DNA from: Lysinibacillus sp. ZYM-1
GTDB lineage: Bacteria > Bacillota > Bacilli > Bacillales_A > Planococcaceae
DNA: 64,000 nt
NCBI RefSeq assembly: GCF_001308875.1
Contig: NZ_KQ465118.1
Span: 1 to 64,000, forward strand
Direction of reading: 5' to 3'
Shown here: piece by piece, positions 8,326 through 17,081 of the stretch
How positions within the stretch are numbered: position 1 is the first letter of the stretch
Layout: the number at the start of each line of letters is the position of its first letter
Notes under the pieces: generated by a model
Seen by the model: only the letters and a program-made list of their open reading frames with translations
The model's database searches: none
What the model was told of the DNA's origin: nothing
Made by a program: the position numbers and the translations under genes

Positions 8326-9692
8326 AGACTTTATACAGTAAATTTGTTGTGACAACATTGCTAGTGATGATTGGAAGCTTGTGTATTGGTTTTTTAGCGA
8401 CGAATACATATTATCATCAAGTGGTAAAAGAAAAAAACGATACAAAAAACGTTATCATAGCACAGGGGATTGCTCATTATATTGAGACAGCTAAGCCAGA
8501 GGATTTAGACAACTATTTAATGACACTTGGCGAAATTGGCTATCAAATATATGTAACATCTGGCCGAGAAGGGCACTTTTTTGGTGGAGAATATCGTGAT
8601 AAAGTATTGTCTGAATCTGTTGTTGAATATGTTTTAAATGGGAAAGTCTATCATGGTATGCGGGATTTCCCAAAAGAAACTTTTATGACAGGCTTTTTTG
8701 CTAACGAGTTGATTAATACAATTGGTGTACCATTCACATATGAAAATAAGTCATATGCATTGTTTATCAGACCAGATATTCGCTTATTATTTTCTGAGGT
8801 GCACACATTATTGGGCGGCTTAATGCTTGTGATGACAGTGCTGAGTTTACTAGCCATGCTACTATTTGCTAAGGCATTAATTCGTCCCATTACAAAGCTA
8901 ACAGCGGCTACTCAACAGCTTGCACATGAAAAGTTTACAGTATTGGACATTGACCGTGGGGATGAATTAGGCCAATTAGCTACTAGTTTTAATATAATGA
9001 CCAAGAAATTACAGGAAAATGATCGTGTGCGAAAGGAATTTATTAGTAATGTATCACATGATTTTCAATCACCTTTATTAAATATTCAAGGATATGTTGA
9101 CTTACTTAAAAATCCTTTGCTGACAGAGAAGAAAAGACAGGAGTACGCAGCAATTATTGAGTTGGAAACAAAGCGCTTATCAACTTTAACGCAGCAATTA
9201 TTGTTATTAACATCACTTGATCAATCGACAAGAATTGCCAAACGTGAGCATTACCGATTAGATGAACAGCTCAAGGAAACTGTACGGAAATATCGCTGGC
9301 AGATTGAGGAGGCGCAACTTCAAATCACCTATAAACTAGACCAAGTTATTTTTAATGGGGATGCAGGGCTTCTACAAAATGTATGGGATAACTTGCTGAC
9401 AAATGCGATTAAGTACAATGTGGAGGGTGGACAAATACATCTATATTTACAGGAAAAACCTACTTCACTTGAAATCCTTGTTGAGGATAATGGAATAGGT
9501 ATGACTAGTGATCAATTGGCAAAGGTGTTTGACCGTTTTTATCGTGCGGACTCCTCCAGAACGAAGCAAGGGACTGGATTGGGACTAGCGATAGTTAAAC
9601 AAATCGTAGAGCTACATGGAGGCACTGTGCAGATAGAAAGTATGATAAATGCTGGGACAAAGGTATATATTCATCTACCAATTTTGTCATAA
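8322..9692 (+). CDS. Sensor histidine kinase with HAMP domain
   Basis: A 456-residue membrane sensor kinase. TM1 spans about residues 8-28, an extracellular sensor loop follows to about 158, and TM2 spans about 160-184. A HAMP linker, a HisKA domain with phosphoacceptor His246 in SNVSHDFQSPLLNI, and an HATPase domain (N-box DNLLTNAIKYN, DNGIGM, GTGLGLAI) complete it. The H-box reads SHDFQSP where SHELRTP is more common, but the His is kept. It is translationally coupled to the response regulator, which is its likely partner. Confidence 0.95.
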   Translation: MKTLYSKFVVTTLLVMIGSLCIGFLATNTYYHQVVKEKNDTKNVIIAQGIAHYIETAKPEDLDNYLMTLGEIGYQIYVTSGREGHFFGGEYRDKVLSESVVEYVLNGKVYHGMRDFPKETFMTGFFANELINTIGVPFTYENKSYALFIRPDIRLLFSEVHTLLGGLMLVMTVLSLLAMLLFAKALIRPITKLTAATQQLAHEKFTVLDIDRGDELGQLATSFNIMTKKLQENDRVRKEFISNVSHDFQSPLLNIQGYVDLLKNPLLTEKKRQEYAAIIELETKRLSTLTQQLLLLTSLDQSTRIAKREHYRLDEQLKETVRKYRWQIEEAQLQITYKLDQVIFNGDAGLLQNVWDNLLTNAIKYNVEGGQIHLYLQEKPTSLEILVEDNGIGMTSDQLAKVFDRFYRADSSRTKQGTGLGLAIVKQIVELHGGTVQIESMINAGTKVYIHLPILS

Positions 9693-9694
9693 GG

Positions 9695-9726
9695 AGTTCA
9701 TGTAAAGTTCATGTTCCCCCTATAAA
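9695..9726 (+). promoter_or_regulatory. 11-bp-phased direct repeat and -10 (likely response-regulator promoter)
   Basis: AGTTCATGT occurs at 9695-9703 and again at 9706-9714, exactly 11 bp apart. TATAAA at 9721-9726 is a -10 candidate 6 bp further on. OmpR/PhoB-family regulators bind such one-turn direct repeats and activate from this position. A 7-bp hairpin (CTTAGTT/AACTAAG, 9733-9752) lies just before the ribosome site of the next gene. Confidence 0.55.
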
Positions 9727-9765
9727 CTGCTACTTAGTTGAAACAAACTAAGGGGGAGTTTTCGT

Positions 9766-10170
9766 ATGGAACAGAAGTGGAGTATACGCCTTATTCGATT
9801 GGCTGCCATTTTTGCTTTAATCGGAACGTATTTAGGCTCGCATATGTCCGGTTCAGGAAGCTACGAGTATAGACCAATACATGCACATATTTTGCTTGTT
9901 GGTTGGCTGAGTATGTTTGCATGGGGTATTTTTTATCGAGCTTTTAAAGTGAAATCACAAAAATTAGTGAATATTCATGGTTGGACAGCTATTCTTGGTG
10001 TTATGGGTTTAACAGTAGGGATGTGGTTCTACAATATCAATCCATTTCATTTCAGTAGCACATTTACATTAGTTTTCTTTATTGTAGGTGGAACTACGTT
10101 ATTAATTAGCTTTGCTTTGTTCATTGTAGTAACATTTATGATCATACAACAAGAGGATATGAAAAATTAG
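9766..10170 (+). CDS. Small four-helix membrane protein, haem-copper oxidase subunit I-like
   Basis: A 134-residue protein with four predicted membrane helices. The segment RPIHAHILLVGWLSMFAWGIFYR and a later NIHGW resemble haem-binding helices of cbb3/NorB-type oxidase subunit I, with several conserved His residues. It is far too short to be a complete oxidase subunit. Proteins of this kind are often labelled cytochrome-c-oxidase-like, but a biochemical role is not known to me. A good ribosome site (GGGGGAG) lies 7 nt before the ATG. The phased repeats upstream suggest control by the preceding two-component system. Confidence 0.7.
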   Translation: MEQKWSIRLIRLAAIFALIGTYLGSHMSGSGSYEYRPIHAHILLVGWLSMFAWGIFYRAFKVKSQKLVNIHGWTAILGVMGLTVGMWFYNINPFHFSSTFTLVFFIVGGTTLLISFALFIVVTFMIIQQEDMKN

Positions 10171-10171
10171 T

Positions 10172-10214
10172 AAAACCTACTGTGTCACGATAAGTTCGAG
10201 ACGCGGTAGGTTTT
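10172..10214. terminator. Bidirectional terminator
   Basis: A 15-bp stem with two G-U pairs (AAAACCTACTGTGTC paired with GACGCGGTAGGTTTT) lies between the convergent oxidase-like and Sel1 genes. A-rich and T-rich flanks on each side fit use in both directions. Confidence 0.8.
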
Positions 10215-10220
10215 AATTGA

Positions 10221-12164
10221 TTATTGGATATCTTGAAGTGATTTTTTCAGCCATTTTGTGGACTCTTGATAATCTTGGGCAACACCATGCCCTTTTTTAT
10301 AGAGCATACCAAGTTGGAATTGCGCCTTTTGATGCCCTTGATTAGCGGCTAGTCTATATAGTTGGGCAGCTTTTGCAAAATCCTTTGGTACGCCCTGTCC
10401 ATGGCTGTGCATTTGTGCTAATTGGAATTGTGCCTTCATATGTCCTTGTGCCGCAGACTGTTCAATCCACTTTGCGGCTTCTGTGTAGTCCTGTGCAACA
10501 CCTTTGCCTTTATCAAATAAATTGCCTAGCTGATATTGGGCACCTGCATGCCCTTGAATGGCAGCCAGTCGATAGCATCTACGTGCTTCTTCCAAATCCA
10601 TAGAAACCCCTAACCCTTGCTCATATAATAAGCCTAATTGATATTCAGCCTGAATATGGGACTGATCAGTTGCGGCTCTCCACCATTGCACTGCCTCTGG
10701 ATAGTTAACAGGAACAACGCCAGCTGTCAGTAATAGGCCTAGCTCGTATTGAGCTTCCACATAACCTCTTTCAGCAGCAGCCTTTAGGTGTGGTAAAGCT
10801 TTATCGGGTTGCTGAAGTTGATAGACATAAATACGCCCAAGCTCGAAGCCAGCACTAATATGTCCTTTTTCAGCAGCGAGTATTAGCCACTTCTCTGCTA
10901 ATACCATATCCTGTTCCTTTTCATAGAGAAGGCCAAGATAATACTGTGCATTTAAATGACCTTTATGCGCGGCTAACTTGAACCATTTTAAGGCTTCTAT
11001 ATGATCTTTGGTGATCCCCTGGCCAGTATTGTAGAGCATGGCAATTTGAAATTCTGCATTCATATGGTCTTGTAAAGCAGCCTTGTGAAACCATTTTGCT
11101 GCTTCTGCAAAGCTTTGTGAAACCCCACGACCTTTAAGATACATATAGCCGAGATTATATTGTGCACTTGCATCTCCCGCTAAGGCAGCATTCTCAAAAT
11201 AAGTGCTGGCCTCCGCATAGCTTTGCTCTACACCTGTACCATTGTGATAAAGAAACCCTAGATTGTTTTGTGCACTTGTATTCCCTTGATTGGCGGCTAA
11301 GGTGTACCACTTGGCCGCCTCAAGGAAATTTTGCGACATGCCTAGTCCTTGATTATAAAGCACACCAAGATTGTACTGAGCATCTGCATTTCCTAAATCA
11401 GCAGCTATTTGGTAGTGGTGGGCGGCTTGCATATAATTTGGTTCCACACCTTGTCCTAGATGAAAGAGTACCCCAAGACTATAATGTGCATTGGCATCAT
11501 TTTGTGCTGCAGCTCGTTCATACCACATTTTTGCAAATGCATAATCTTTTTTGACCCCTCGCCCATGATTGTAAAGAGCCCCTAAATTATATTGAGCACT
11601 GGCATCACCATTTTGTGCAGCAAGTTCAAACCAATTAGCAGCATGTTTATAGGCTTCTGTTGATTGGTCATGCTGATGTAGGTTTTTATCAAACATCGAA
11701 ACTGCCTCTTCGGCGTTATTTGATCTAAAGCTACGATCATAGCGTTTCATAAACCATTCAACAATATCACTCATATAATCAATAACAATTTTGGCTGCTT
11801 TTGTCTCCACAAGTTCGTTACTAGTATGGCTCGTCATTTTATAAACTAGATTCATTAATAGGAAAATCCGACGAGGATGAATTTGGGCTGCAAAACTCCG
11901 ATTATTTAACAGCACGCGAACATTTTTTAATTTTGGCGCAGTATGCATTTCCAGCCGATAAATCTCATATAGAATTTCTTCTAAAACGAGAAGGGACTTT
12001 TGTAAAGAAACTGCAGGATTCGAAATGGCGAGCAAACTAGCATCCTGTAAATTGTTAGCTAATATTGTGAAGGACAACTTCCTTAATTTCTGACACTGTT
12101 CTTCTAGAATTTCGTAATGTATGACGATAGTACCCACCTCCTTCATACTATTCTCTTTTTTCAT
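10221..12164 (-). CDS. Sel1-like repeat protein (13 repeats)
   Basis: A protein of up to 647 residues. Residues 1-165 are helical and not recognised. From about residue 176 to the end there are 13 tandem ~36-residue Sel1 repeats of the form A-Q-Y-x-L-G-x-L-Y-x-x-G-x-G-V followed by A-x-x-W-x-x-A-A. Sel1 solenoids mediate protein-protein contacts; no enzyme domain is present and no signal peptide is seen, so it is probably cytoplasmic. The start is uncertain. ATGs at 12164 and 12146 have poor ribosome sites, whereas a perfect AAGGAGG lies inside the frame 8 nt before an ATC codon at 12128. Confidence 0.85.
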   Translation of the reverse strand: MKKENSMKEVGTIVIHYEILEEQCQKLRKLSFTILANNLQDASLLAISNPAVSLQKSLLVLEEILYEIYRLEMHTAPKLKNVRVLLNNRSFAAQIHPRRIFLLMNLVYKMTSHTSNELVETKAAKIVIDYMSDIVEWFMKRYDRSFRSNNAEEAVSMFDKNLHQHDQSTEAYKHAANWFELAAQNGDASAQYNLGALYNHGRGVKKDYAFAKMWYERAAAQNDANAHYSLGVLFHLGQGVEPNYMQAAHHYQIAADLGNADAQYNLGVLYNQGLGMSQNFLEAAKWYTLAANQGNTSAQNNLGFLYHNGTGVEQSYAEASTYFENAALAGDASAQYNLGYMYLKGRGVSQSFAEAAKWFHKAALQDHMNAEFQIAMLYNTGQGITKDHIEALKWFKLAAHKGHLNAQYYLGLLYEKEQDMVLAEKWLILAAEKGHISAGFELGRIYVYQLQQPDKALPHLKAAAERGYVEAQYELGLLLTAGVVPVNYPEAVQWWRAATDQSHIQAEYQLGLLYEQGLGVSMDLEEARRCYRLAAIQGHAGAQYQLGNLFDKGKGVAQDYTEAAKWIEQSAAQGHMKAQFQLAQMHSHGQGVPKDFAKAAQLYRLAANQGHQKAQFQLGMLYKKGHGVAQDYQESTKWLKKSLQDIQ

Positions 12165-12301
12165 ATATCGGAGAAATATCGATTTTATTGATATGTTTTA
12201 ATGGGATTCATCAGTTGAATTGTTGCTGTTACATGATACTATTTGATATAAGGGAAATTCATAGATATGAAAAGCCTGACAGCCTTAGGTGGAGGATAGA
12301 T

Positions 12302-13015
12302 ATGAAAAATATTGCAGCTATTATTCCAGCATATAATCCGCAACAATCACTTATTACCTATGTACATCAGTTATTAGCAACGACCATTACACAAATTATT
12401 ATTGTCAATGATGGGAGTGATCAGAAATATAAAGATATTTTTGAGGATCTTAAAAAAATAGAAGGTTGCCAAGTCCTTCAGCATGATGACAACATTGGAA
12501 AAGGCGGCGCACTTAAAACAGCCTTTGCATATATACGAGAGCAAAAAAGTTTATGCCATGGGGTACTCACAGTAGGTGCGCATGGTCAACATACATTACA
12601 AGATGTAAAGCTTGTCTTAACAATGACAAAGGTGTTTTCAGAAGGCATTGTACTAGGCGTGCGGAACTTCCATTCTGCCGATAGTACATTTCTTTCTTAT
12701 TGGGGTAATCGAGCAACGAGCCTCTTTTTTGAACTACTGTATCATCGGAAATTGATGGATACTCAAACGGGTTTACGTTATATTTCTATAAATGAATTAC
12801 CTTGGCTGATGAAAATAAAAGGTGATCACTATGATTATGATACAAATATGCTAATTGCTGCACTTAAAAGAAAGTGCCCTATTTTCGAGGTAGAGATTGG
12901 GCAATTACGAATAAAAAAGAATACCATTATTCAGTATGATGAAATAACAAATGCGAGCTCCATTATAAGGCGAATGCTTATGAATTATTTAAAACCAAGA
13001 AACAATGATGACTAG
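12302..13015 (+). CDS. Family 2 glycosyltransferase with altered DxD region
   Basis: A 237-residue GT-A fold protein of the dolichyl-phosphate-sugar synthase-like GT2 group. It has AAIIPAYNP, IIIVNDGSD (nucleotide-binding Asp) and DNIGKGGALKTAF. Where family members carry a metal-binding D-A-D-G-Q-H, this one reads VGAHGQH (residues 91-97), so both acidic residues are absent. The later DTQTGLR segment is kept. No membrane helix is obvious. The ATG at 12302 has GGTGGAGG about 6 nt upstream. It is divergent from the Sel1 gene. It may be an inactive or differently tuned transferase. Confidence 0.85.
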   Translation: MKNIAAIIPAYNPQQSLITYVHQLLATTITQIIIVNDGSDQKYKDIFEDLKKIEGCQVLQHDDNIGKGGALKTAFAYIREQKSLCHGVLTVGAHGQHTLQDVKLVLTMTKVFSEGIVLGVRNFHSADSTFLSYWGNRATSLFFELLYHRKLMDTQTGLRYISINELPWLMKIKGDHYDYDTNMLIAALKRKCPIFEVEIGQLRIKKNTIIQYDEITNASSIIRRMLMNYLKPRNNDD

Positions 13016-13100
13016 GTTTAAATTTGAAATAATGAGCTAGGATAAAGTATAACAATTACTCAATAGAACGTAGCGAGTATAGAAAGAAGGAGCGATGTTT

Positions 13101-13361
13101 ATGGAATATTCAGATCAAGTTAAAAATCGTGTGAAACGAATGGAAGGACAGCTACGTGGTATTTTGAAGATGATGGAGGAAGAAAAAGATTGTAAGGCGG
13201 TGATTACACAGCTGTCAGCCGTACGCTCTGCAGTAGACCGAACAGTTGGTGTGATTGTTAGTACAAATTTATTGGAATGTGTGCAAAATGCTGAAGGGGA
13301 TGGCGATAAGATGAATGAAGCCATTCAGGAAGCTGTTAATTTAGTAGTGAAAAGTCGTTAA
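13101..13361 (+). CDS. CsoR/FrmR-family regulator, CstR-like persulfide sensor
   Basis: An 86-residue four-helix DUF156 repressor. With the start at 13101 (AAGGAG 8 nt upstream; the ATG 6 bp earlier is too close to it), the two cysteines fall at Cys31 and Cys60. These are the positions used by staphylococcal CstR. The His that Cu(I)-sensing CsoR needs four residues before the second Cys is Asn56 here. That pattern favours persulfide or sulfane-sulfur sensing over copper sensing. No rhodanese or persulfide dioxygenase gene adjoins it, so its regulon lies elsewhere or is only itself. Confidence 0.85.
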   Translation: MEYSDQVKNRVKRMEGQLRGILKMMEEEKDCKAVITQLSAVRSAVDRTVGVIVSTNLLECVQNAEGDGDKMNEAIQEAVNLVVKSR

Positions 13362-13368
13362 TAGTCGT

Positions 13369-13402
13369 AAAACTCACTGGAATGTAGTGAGTTTTATTTT
13401 TT
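13369..13402 (+). terminator. Terminator after the CstR-like gene
   Basis: AAAACTCACT pairs with AGTGAGTTTT over a 7-nt loop and is followed by a T-rich tract. The rest of the ~215-bp gap up to 13577 is AT-rich and presumably holds the promoter of the next gene. Confidence 0.8.
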
Positions 13403-13577
13403 TACAAATAAATAGTTATATTCGATACATATATTTTAATAATAGGTATTTTTTATTACAATGGTAATTTTATTTTTTTAGTTGAAAGTCTTAGTTGGGG
13501 AACTTGTCTGATAGCTTAGTAGTCACTTTCTTTGTTATGCTAAATACTAACAATAGACTTAAAGGGAAGTGATAGTT

Positions 13578-14717
13578 ATGAAGAAATGGTTGTTATGTGG
13601 CGCTACTTTACTGATGTTAAGCCCAACTGCCGCTTATGCACAGCAAGCAGAAAATACTTCCCCAATACAACCTGTTGTCGCAAATTCAACAGGTACAACT
13701 TGGGAGCAGTTTACAAAAGAACTGGTAAAGCAAATAAATAATTTTGAAACGGATATAAAAATTACATATACTGGACCGATGGGTGATTTCAAAAAAGAAA
13801 TTATGGATGCCTTTGAAAAAGCTAAAAAACAGGCTGTATATGCAAGTGGACATATGGAAAGTACCACAATATCCGCTGATTCTTTAGGTAACGTAACCTA
13901 TAAAATTAAGTACCTGACAAATCAAACACAAGAAGCGGCTGTACAAAAAAAGATTGGTCAAGTACTGAAAAACATTATTAAACCCTCTATGAATGAATTC
14001 GATAAAGTAAAAGCTATTAACGATTATATTGTGTCGAATACAAGTTATGGTACCAAAACAAAGGCAAGTCCCCACAGTGCTTATGCATTGCTATTTGAAG
14101 GACAAGCAGTGTGTCAAGGCTATGCTTTAACTGCACAAACTATGCTAGAGCAGACTGGAATTGAAACAAAATATGTTGTAGGCTTTGTGAATGGAAACGA
14201 GGCTCATGCTTGGAATTTAGTAAAAGTGGATGGCAAATGGTATCATTTAGATACAACCTGGAATGATCCACTGCCAAATCGCATTGGTGCTGCGTCATAT
14301 GATTACTTTTTAGTGACGGACGAACAGCTTAACAAGGATCATTCTTGGATTCAGGCAGATTATCCAGCCGCTACAAGCACTAAATATAGCTTTTTGCACA
14401 ATGTCCATTTTGCTTATCAGTTAAATAATACCGTCTATTTTAGTAATACTGCTGATAACGATAAATTGTATAAGCTAGATATGGCAAGTGGTAAAAAAAC
14501 AAAGGTATTGGATAAACGAGCGTTGTATATTACTGGAATGAATCAACATCTATACTATAGTGATTATAGCAACAGTGGATACTTAACAAAACTAGATTTG
14601 AAAACATTAAAAGCTGAAGTGTTGGTTAAACAGCAAGTAACGAATCTAAAGATTCATGACAATTATTTAATCTATAATATTCAAGCTAAAGAACATAAAC
14701 TTAAATTAAGTCAATAA
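13578..14717 (+). CDS. Secreted transglutaminase-like protein
   Basis: A 379-residue exported protein. A Sec signal peptide (MKKWLLCGATLLMLSPTAAYA, cleavage after AYA) is followed by a transglutaminase/protease-like core with a likely Cys-His-Asp triad in AVCQGYALT, EAHAWNLVK and YHLDTTWNDP. The last ~120 residues contain short repeats such as VYFSNTADNDKLYKLD and LYYSDYSNSGYLTKL, like DUF5050-type blades. It probably acts outside the cell on peptide or cell-wall amide bonds; the substrate is unknown. It is a paralogue of the next gene. The ATG at 13578 is preferred over a GTG at 13569. Confidence 0.85.
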   Translation: MKKWLLCGATLLMLSPTAAYAQQAENTSPIQPVVANSTGTTWEQFTKELVKQINNFETDIKITYTGPMGDFKKEIMDAFEKAKKQAVYASGHMESTTISADSLGNVTYKIKYLTNQTQEAAVQKKIGQVLKNIIKPSMNEFDKVKAINDYIVSNTSYGTKTKASPHSAYALLFEGQAVCQGYALTAQTMLEQTGIETKYVVGFVNGNEAHAWNLVKVDGKWYHLDTTWNDPLPNRIGAASYDYFLVTDEQLNKDHSWIQADYPAATSTKYSFLHNVHFAYQLNNTVYFSNTADNDKLYKLDMASGKKTKVLDKRALYITGMNQHLYYSDYSNSGYLTKLDLKTLKAEVLVKQQVTNLKIHDNYLIYNIQAKEHKLKLSQ

Positions 14718-14732
14718 ACAATTATTTACAGG

Positions 14733-14771
14733 CACAAAAGGACTCTTAATGGGTTCTTTGTGTTTGTTTTT
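14733..14771 (+). terminator. Terminator between the transglutaminase paralogues
   Basis: CACAAA and GGACTC pair with GGGTTC and TTTGTG (one bulged A and some wobble pairs), followed by TTTGTTTTT. It overlaps in-frame upstream codons of the next gene, which supports a later start for that gene. Confidence 0.7.
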
Positions 14772-14811
14772 GTATATAATGAATATAAGAAGACGGTTGG
14801 AGGTGAGGAGT

Positions 14812-16107
14812 TTGTGGAAGAAATTAGCCATTATTATGATTATCATTATTTTCATTGACCCTATTTATACGGCTGGTAAAGCAGTTGTTCAGCAGGTAGT
14901 AGAGTGGAAAAATAGTGATGAAATAGAAACAATGCTTCTTTCAACAAAGGATAAAATCGTTGATGTGACTGCTAGACTTTCAGACAATGCCTCAATAGAA
15001 ACTGCCATACCTATAGAAGATATGCATGATGCGGAGGTAGCACCTACTGCTCAAGCCATTAAGAAACCGGAAACGAAGCTAGTTGTGACAAATGCCAAGG
15101 AAATGTCTGATGCAATGTATGCATATTATAGTAGTTTTTCGCCGAAGTTTGAAATTCAATATAAGGGTAATACACAACGAATCGAACAAATTGTAGAAGA
15201 GGCCTATAACAATGCCATCGAACGAGATGATTATGTCTATGGCCATATTAGTAAACACTCTATTCGTTTTGAATATGGTAGGAACCAGGCAACTATTTTT
15301 GGGGAACAAAGCTACTTAATGACGCCTGATCAGGCTGCCTATGTAGAGATGAATGTCCAAGACATTATCGCCAAAATCAATAGTAAATCTATGACAGACG
15401 TAGAAAAGGTACGAGCAGTTAATGACTACATTGTTGTGAATACATCTTATACTGATCAAACGAATTCTAGTCCCCATAGTGCCTATACCGTTCTTGCAGA
15501 GCATGGAGGGGTATGTCAGGGTTATGCCTTACTTGCTCACTCTATGCTACAAAAGCTTGGGATTGAAACGAAATATATTGTGGGTTATGTTGGTCAAGAA
15601 GGACATGCATGGAATTTAGTGAAGTTAGGTGATCAATGGTATCACCTTGATACGACATGGAATGATCCAGTCCCAGATCGTAAGGGTGCGATTCGTTACC
15701 AATACTTTTTAGTGGATGATCGTACAATGGCAAAAGATCACACATGGATTGCCGAAGACTATCCTAAGGCAACAAGTACACGCTATAGCTATTATCATGC
15801 TATAGACTTTCCAGCACAGGTTGGCGACCAATTATATTATAGTAATATCTCTGATGACAATAAGTTGTATGTGCTTGACATGAAAACTAATAAAACGAAA
15901 CGACTAACAAATTCTCGTGTACAATACGTAGTTTATGCAGATGGATGGCTCTATTATAGTAACTATTCCCGAGGGGCTTATTTAACAAAGATTCGTCCAG
16001 ATGGAAGCGGGGAACAGCTCCTAAATAGAGAAGATACGAAGGATTTGTTTGTGAAAGATGGCTATCTTTATTTCACAACTAATGAATTGAAGAAAATGGC
16101 CCTATAA
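14812..16107 (+). CDS. Membrane-anchored transglutaminase-like protein
   Basis: A 431-residue paralogue of the preceding protein. It starts with an uncleaved hydrophobic segment (residues ~4-22), then a ~110-residue linker, then the transglutaminase-like core with VCQGYALLAHSML, EGHAWNLVKLGDQWYHLDTTWNDPVPD and the same YYSN-type C-terminal blades. The TTG at 14812 is chosen because GGAGG ends 8 nt before it and the preceding in-frame codons overlap a terminator. Anchoring one copy and secreting the other suggests two locations for the same chemistry. No sortase motif is seen. Confidence 0.83.
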   Translation: MWKKLAIIMIIIIFIDPIYTAGKAVVQQVVEWKNSDEIETMLLSTKDKIVDVTARLSDNASIETAIPIEDMHDAEVAPTAQAIKKPETKLVVTNAKEMSDAMYAYYSSFSPKFEIQYKGNTQRIEQIVEEAYNNAIERDDYVYGHISKHSIRFEYGRNQATIFGEQSYLMTPDQAAYVEMNVQDIIAKINSKSMTDVEKVRAVNDYIVVNTSYTDQTNSSPHSAYTVLAEHGGVCQGYALLAHSMLQKLGIETKYIVGYVGQEGHAWNLVKLGDQWYHLDTTWNDPVPDRKGAIRYQYFLVDDRTMAKDHTWIAEDYPKATSTRYSYYHAIDFPAQVGDQLYYSNISDDNKLYVLDMKTNKTKRLTNSRVQYVVYADGWLYYSNYSRGAYLTKIRPDGSGEQLLNREDTKDLFVKDGYLYFTTNELKKMAL

Positions 16108-16117
16108 ATTTGGGCGG

Positions 16118-16158
16118 AAAAAAAGGGCATGACTTATAAACAGTCATAGGCCCTTTTT
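16118..16158. terminator. Bidirectional terminator
   Basis: AAAAAGGGC plus ATGACT pairs with AGTCAT plus GCCCTTTTT. It ends the transglutaminase gene on the + strand, and the stop codon of the convergent BadF-type gene lies inside the structure. Confidence 0.8.
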
Positions 16159-17081
16159 GTTCGTTCAATCAAATAAGTAAGGGGGTGGTGTTGGCAAAGT
16201 GTAATGGAAATTTGCGGATACATTAATGCTATTTTATCTGTTAATGTTTTTAAAATGAGCGGATTATGTTTGATAGCACCACCATTACAATAAAGTGGAA
16301 ACGGACCATTCTGATAGCTTGCTTTATTCAAGATGGCCCTTACCAAAAGGGTTAATTCTTGAGCAGCTTGTAGTGATATTTGAATGGCACAAGCATCTTT
16401 TTGTTCAACTGCTTGAGCGACAAATGAGCCCATCTTGGCCAATTGTGCATTCGTATAGGAGGGCTGAAATAACCACTCAGCTAGTTCTGTTACATGTTGT
16501 ATACCTAAAGAATGATAGACGGCATCTTTTAAGATAGTTGACTCTCCACGACCATCCTCCATTTTAAAGATGGCTCTTACCACTTCTTGCCCTAACCAGT
16601 AGCCACTACCTTCATCCCCAGCCCGATGTCCCCAGCCTCCAGCACGGACAATTTGCTGTCCATCATAGGCGTAAGCGATAGCTCCTGTTCCAGCAATGAG
16701 TAATGCACCGGCCTGTCCAGCGGTCACACCAAGTAGTGTGGCTTCAGCGTCATTTTCAATAATAAGTGTATCGATAGGTAGCTGTGTAGCAGATAGGGCA
16801 TTTTGAACAATGACTGTAACAATTTCTTGGTCTTTTGGAGAATCAATACCAGCTAAAGCAAAGGTAGCTACAGCAATTTGTGAGGGAGGGTACTTTTGCA
16901 AAAATGTTCCTACCTTTGCTAAAAGTTCTTGTAATATTGCTGTAGCCGCTTCAATACCAATTGCTTGATAGTTAGAGCCCTTTGTTGCAGTTGAATATTG
17001 CATAACACCAGTTTCAGCATGAATGACTGCACATGCCGTTTTTGTCGCACCACCATCAATAACTAGTAGCCATTTCATCAT
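16134..17081 (-). CDS. BadF/BadG/BcrA/BcrD-type ATPase (N-acetylglucosamine kinase-like)
   Basis: A 315-residue ASKHA-fold protein. Phosphate-binding motifs are VIDGGATKTACAV at the N-terminus and LLIAGTGAIAYAYDG; GGWGHRAGDEGSGYWLG matches the GlcNAc-kinase/BadF signature. Most members of this length phosphorylate amino sugars; others activate CoA-linked enzymes. The ATG at 17081 overlaps the stop of the lyase gene (ATGATG/TGA), so it is the last gene of the ABC-lyase operon. That places a sugar-type kinase beside an amino-acid-type lyase, an unusual pairing whose substrate is not evident. Confidence 0.85.
   Translation of the reverse strand: MMKWLLVIDGGATKTACAVIHAETGVMQYSTATKGSNYQAIGIEAATAILQELLAKVGTFLQKYPPSQIAVATFALAGIDSPKDQEIVTVIVQNALSATQLPIDTLIIENDAEATLLGVTAGQAGALLIAGTGAIAYAYDGQQIVRAGGWGHRAGDEGSGYWLGQEVVRAIFKMEDGRGESTILKDAVYHSLGIQHVTELAEWLFQPSYTNAQLAKMGSFVAQAVEQKDACAIQISLQAAQELTLLVRAILNKASYQNGPFPLYCNGGAIKHNPLILKTLTDKIALMYPQISITLCQHHPLTYLIERTKRAYDCL

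Noticed and set aside
13532..13553. TTGTTA...TAACAA before the first transglutaminase gene resembles the shared operator
   Set aside because: The half-sites are one base closer than in the two good sites and the TATA parts of the arms are missing, so it is not counted as a third copy.
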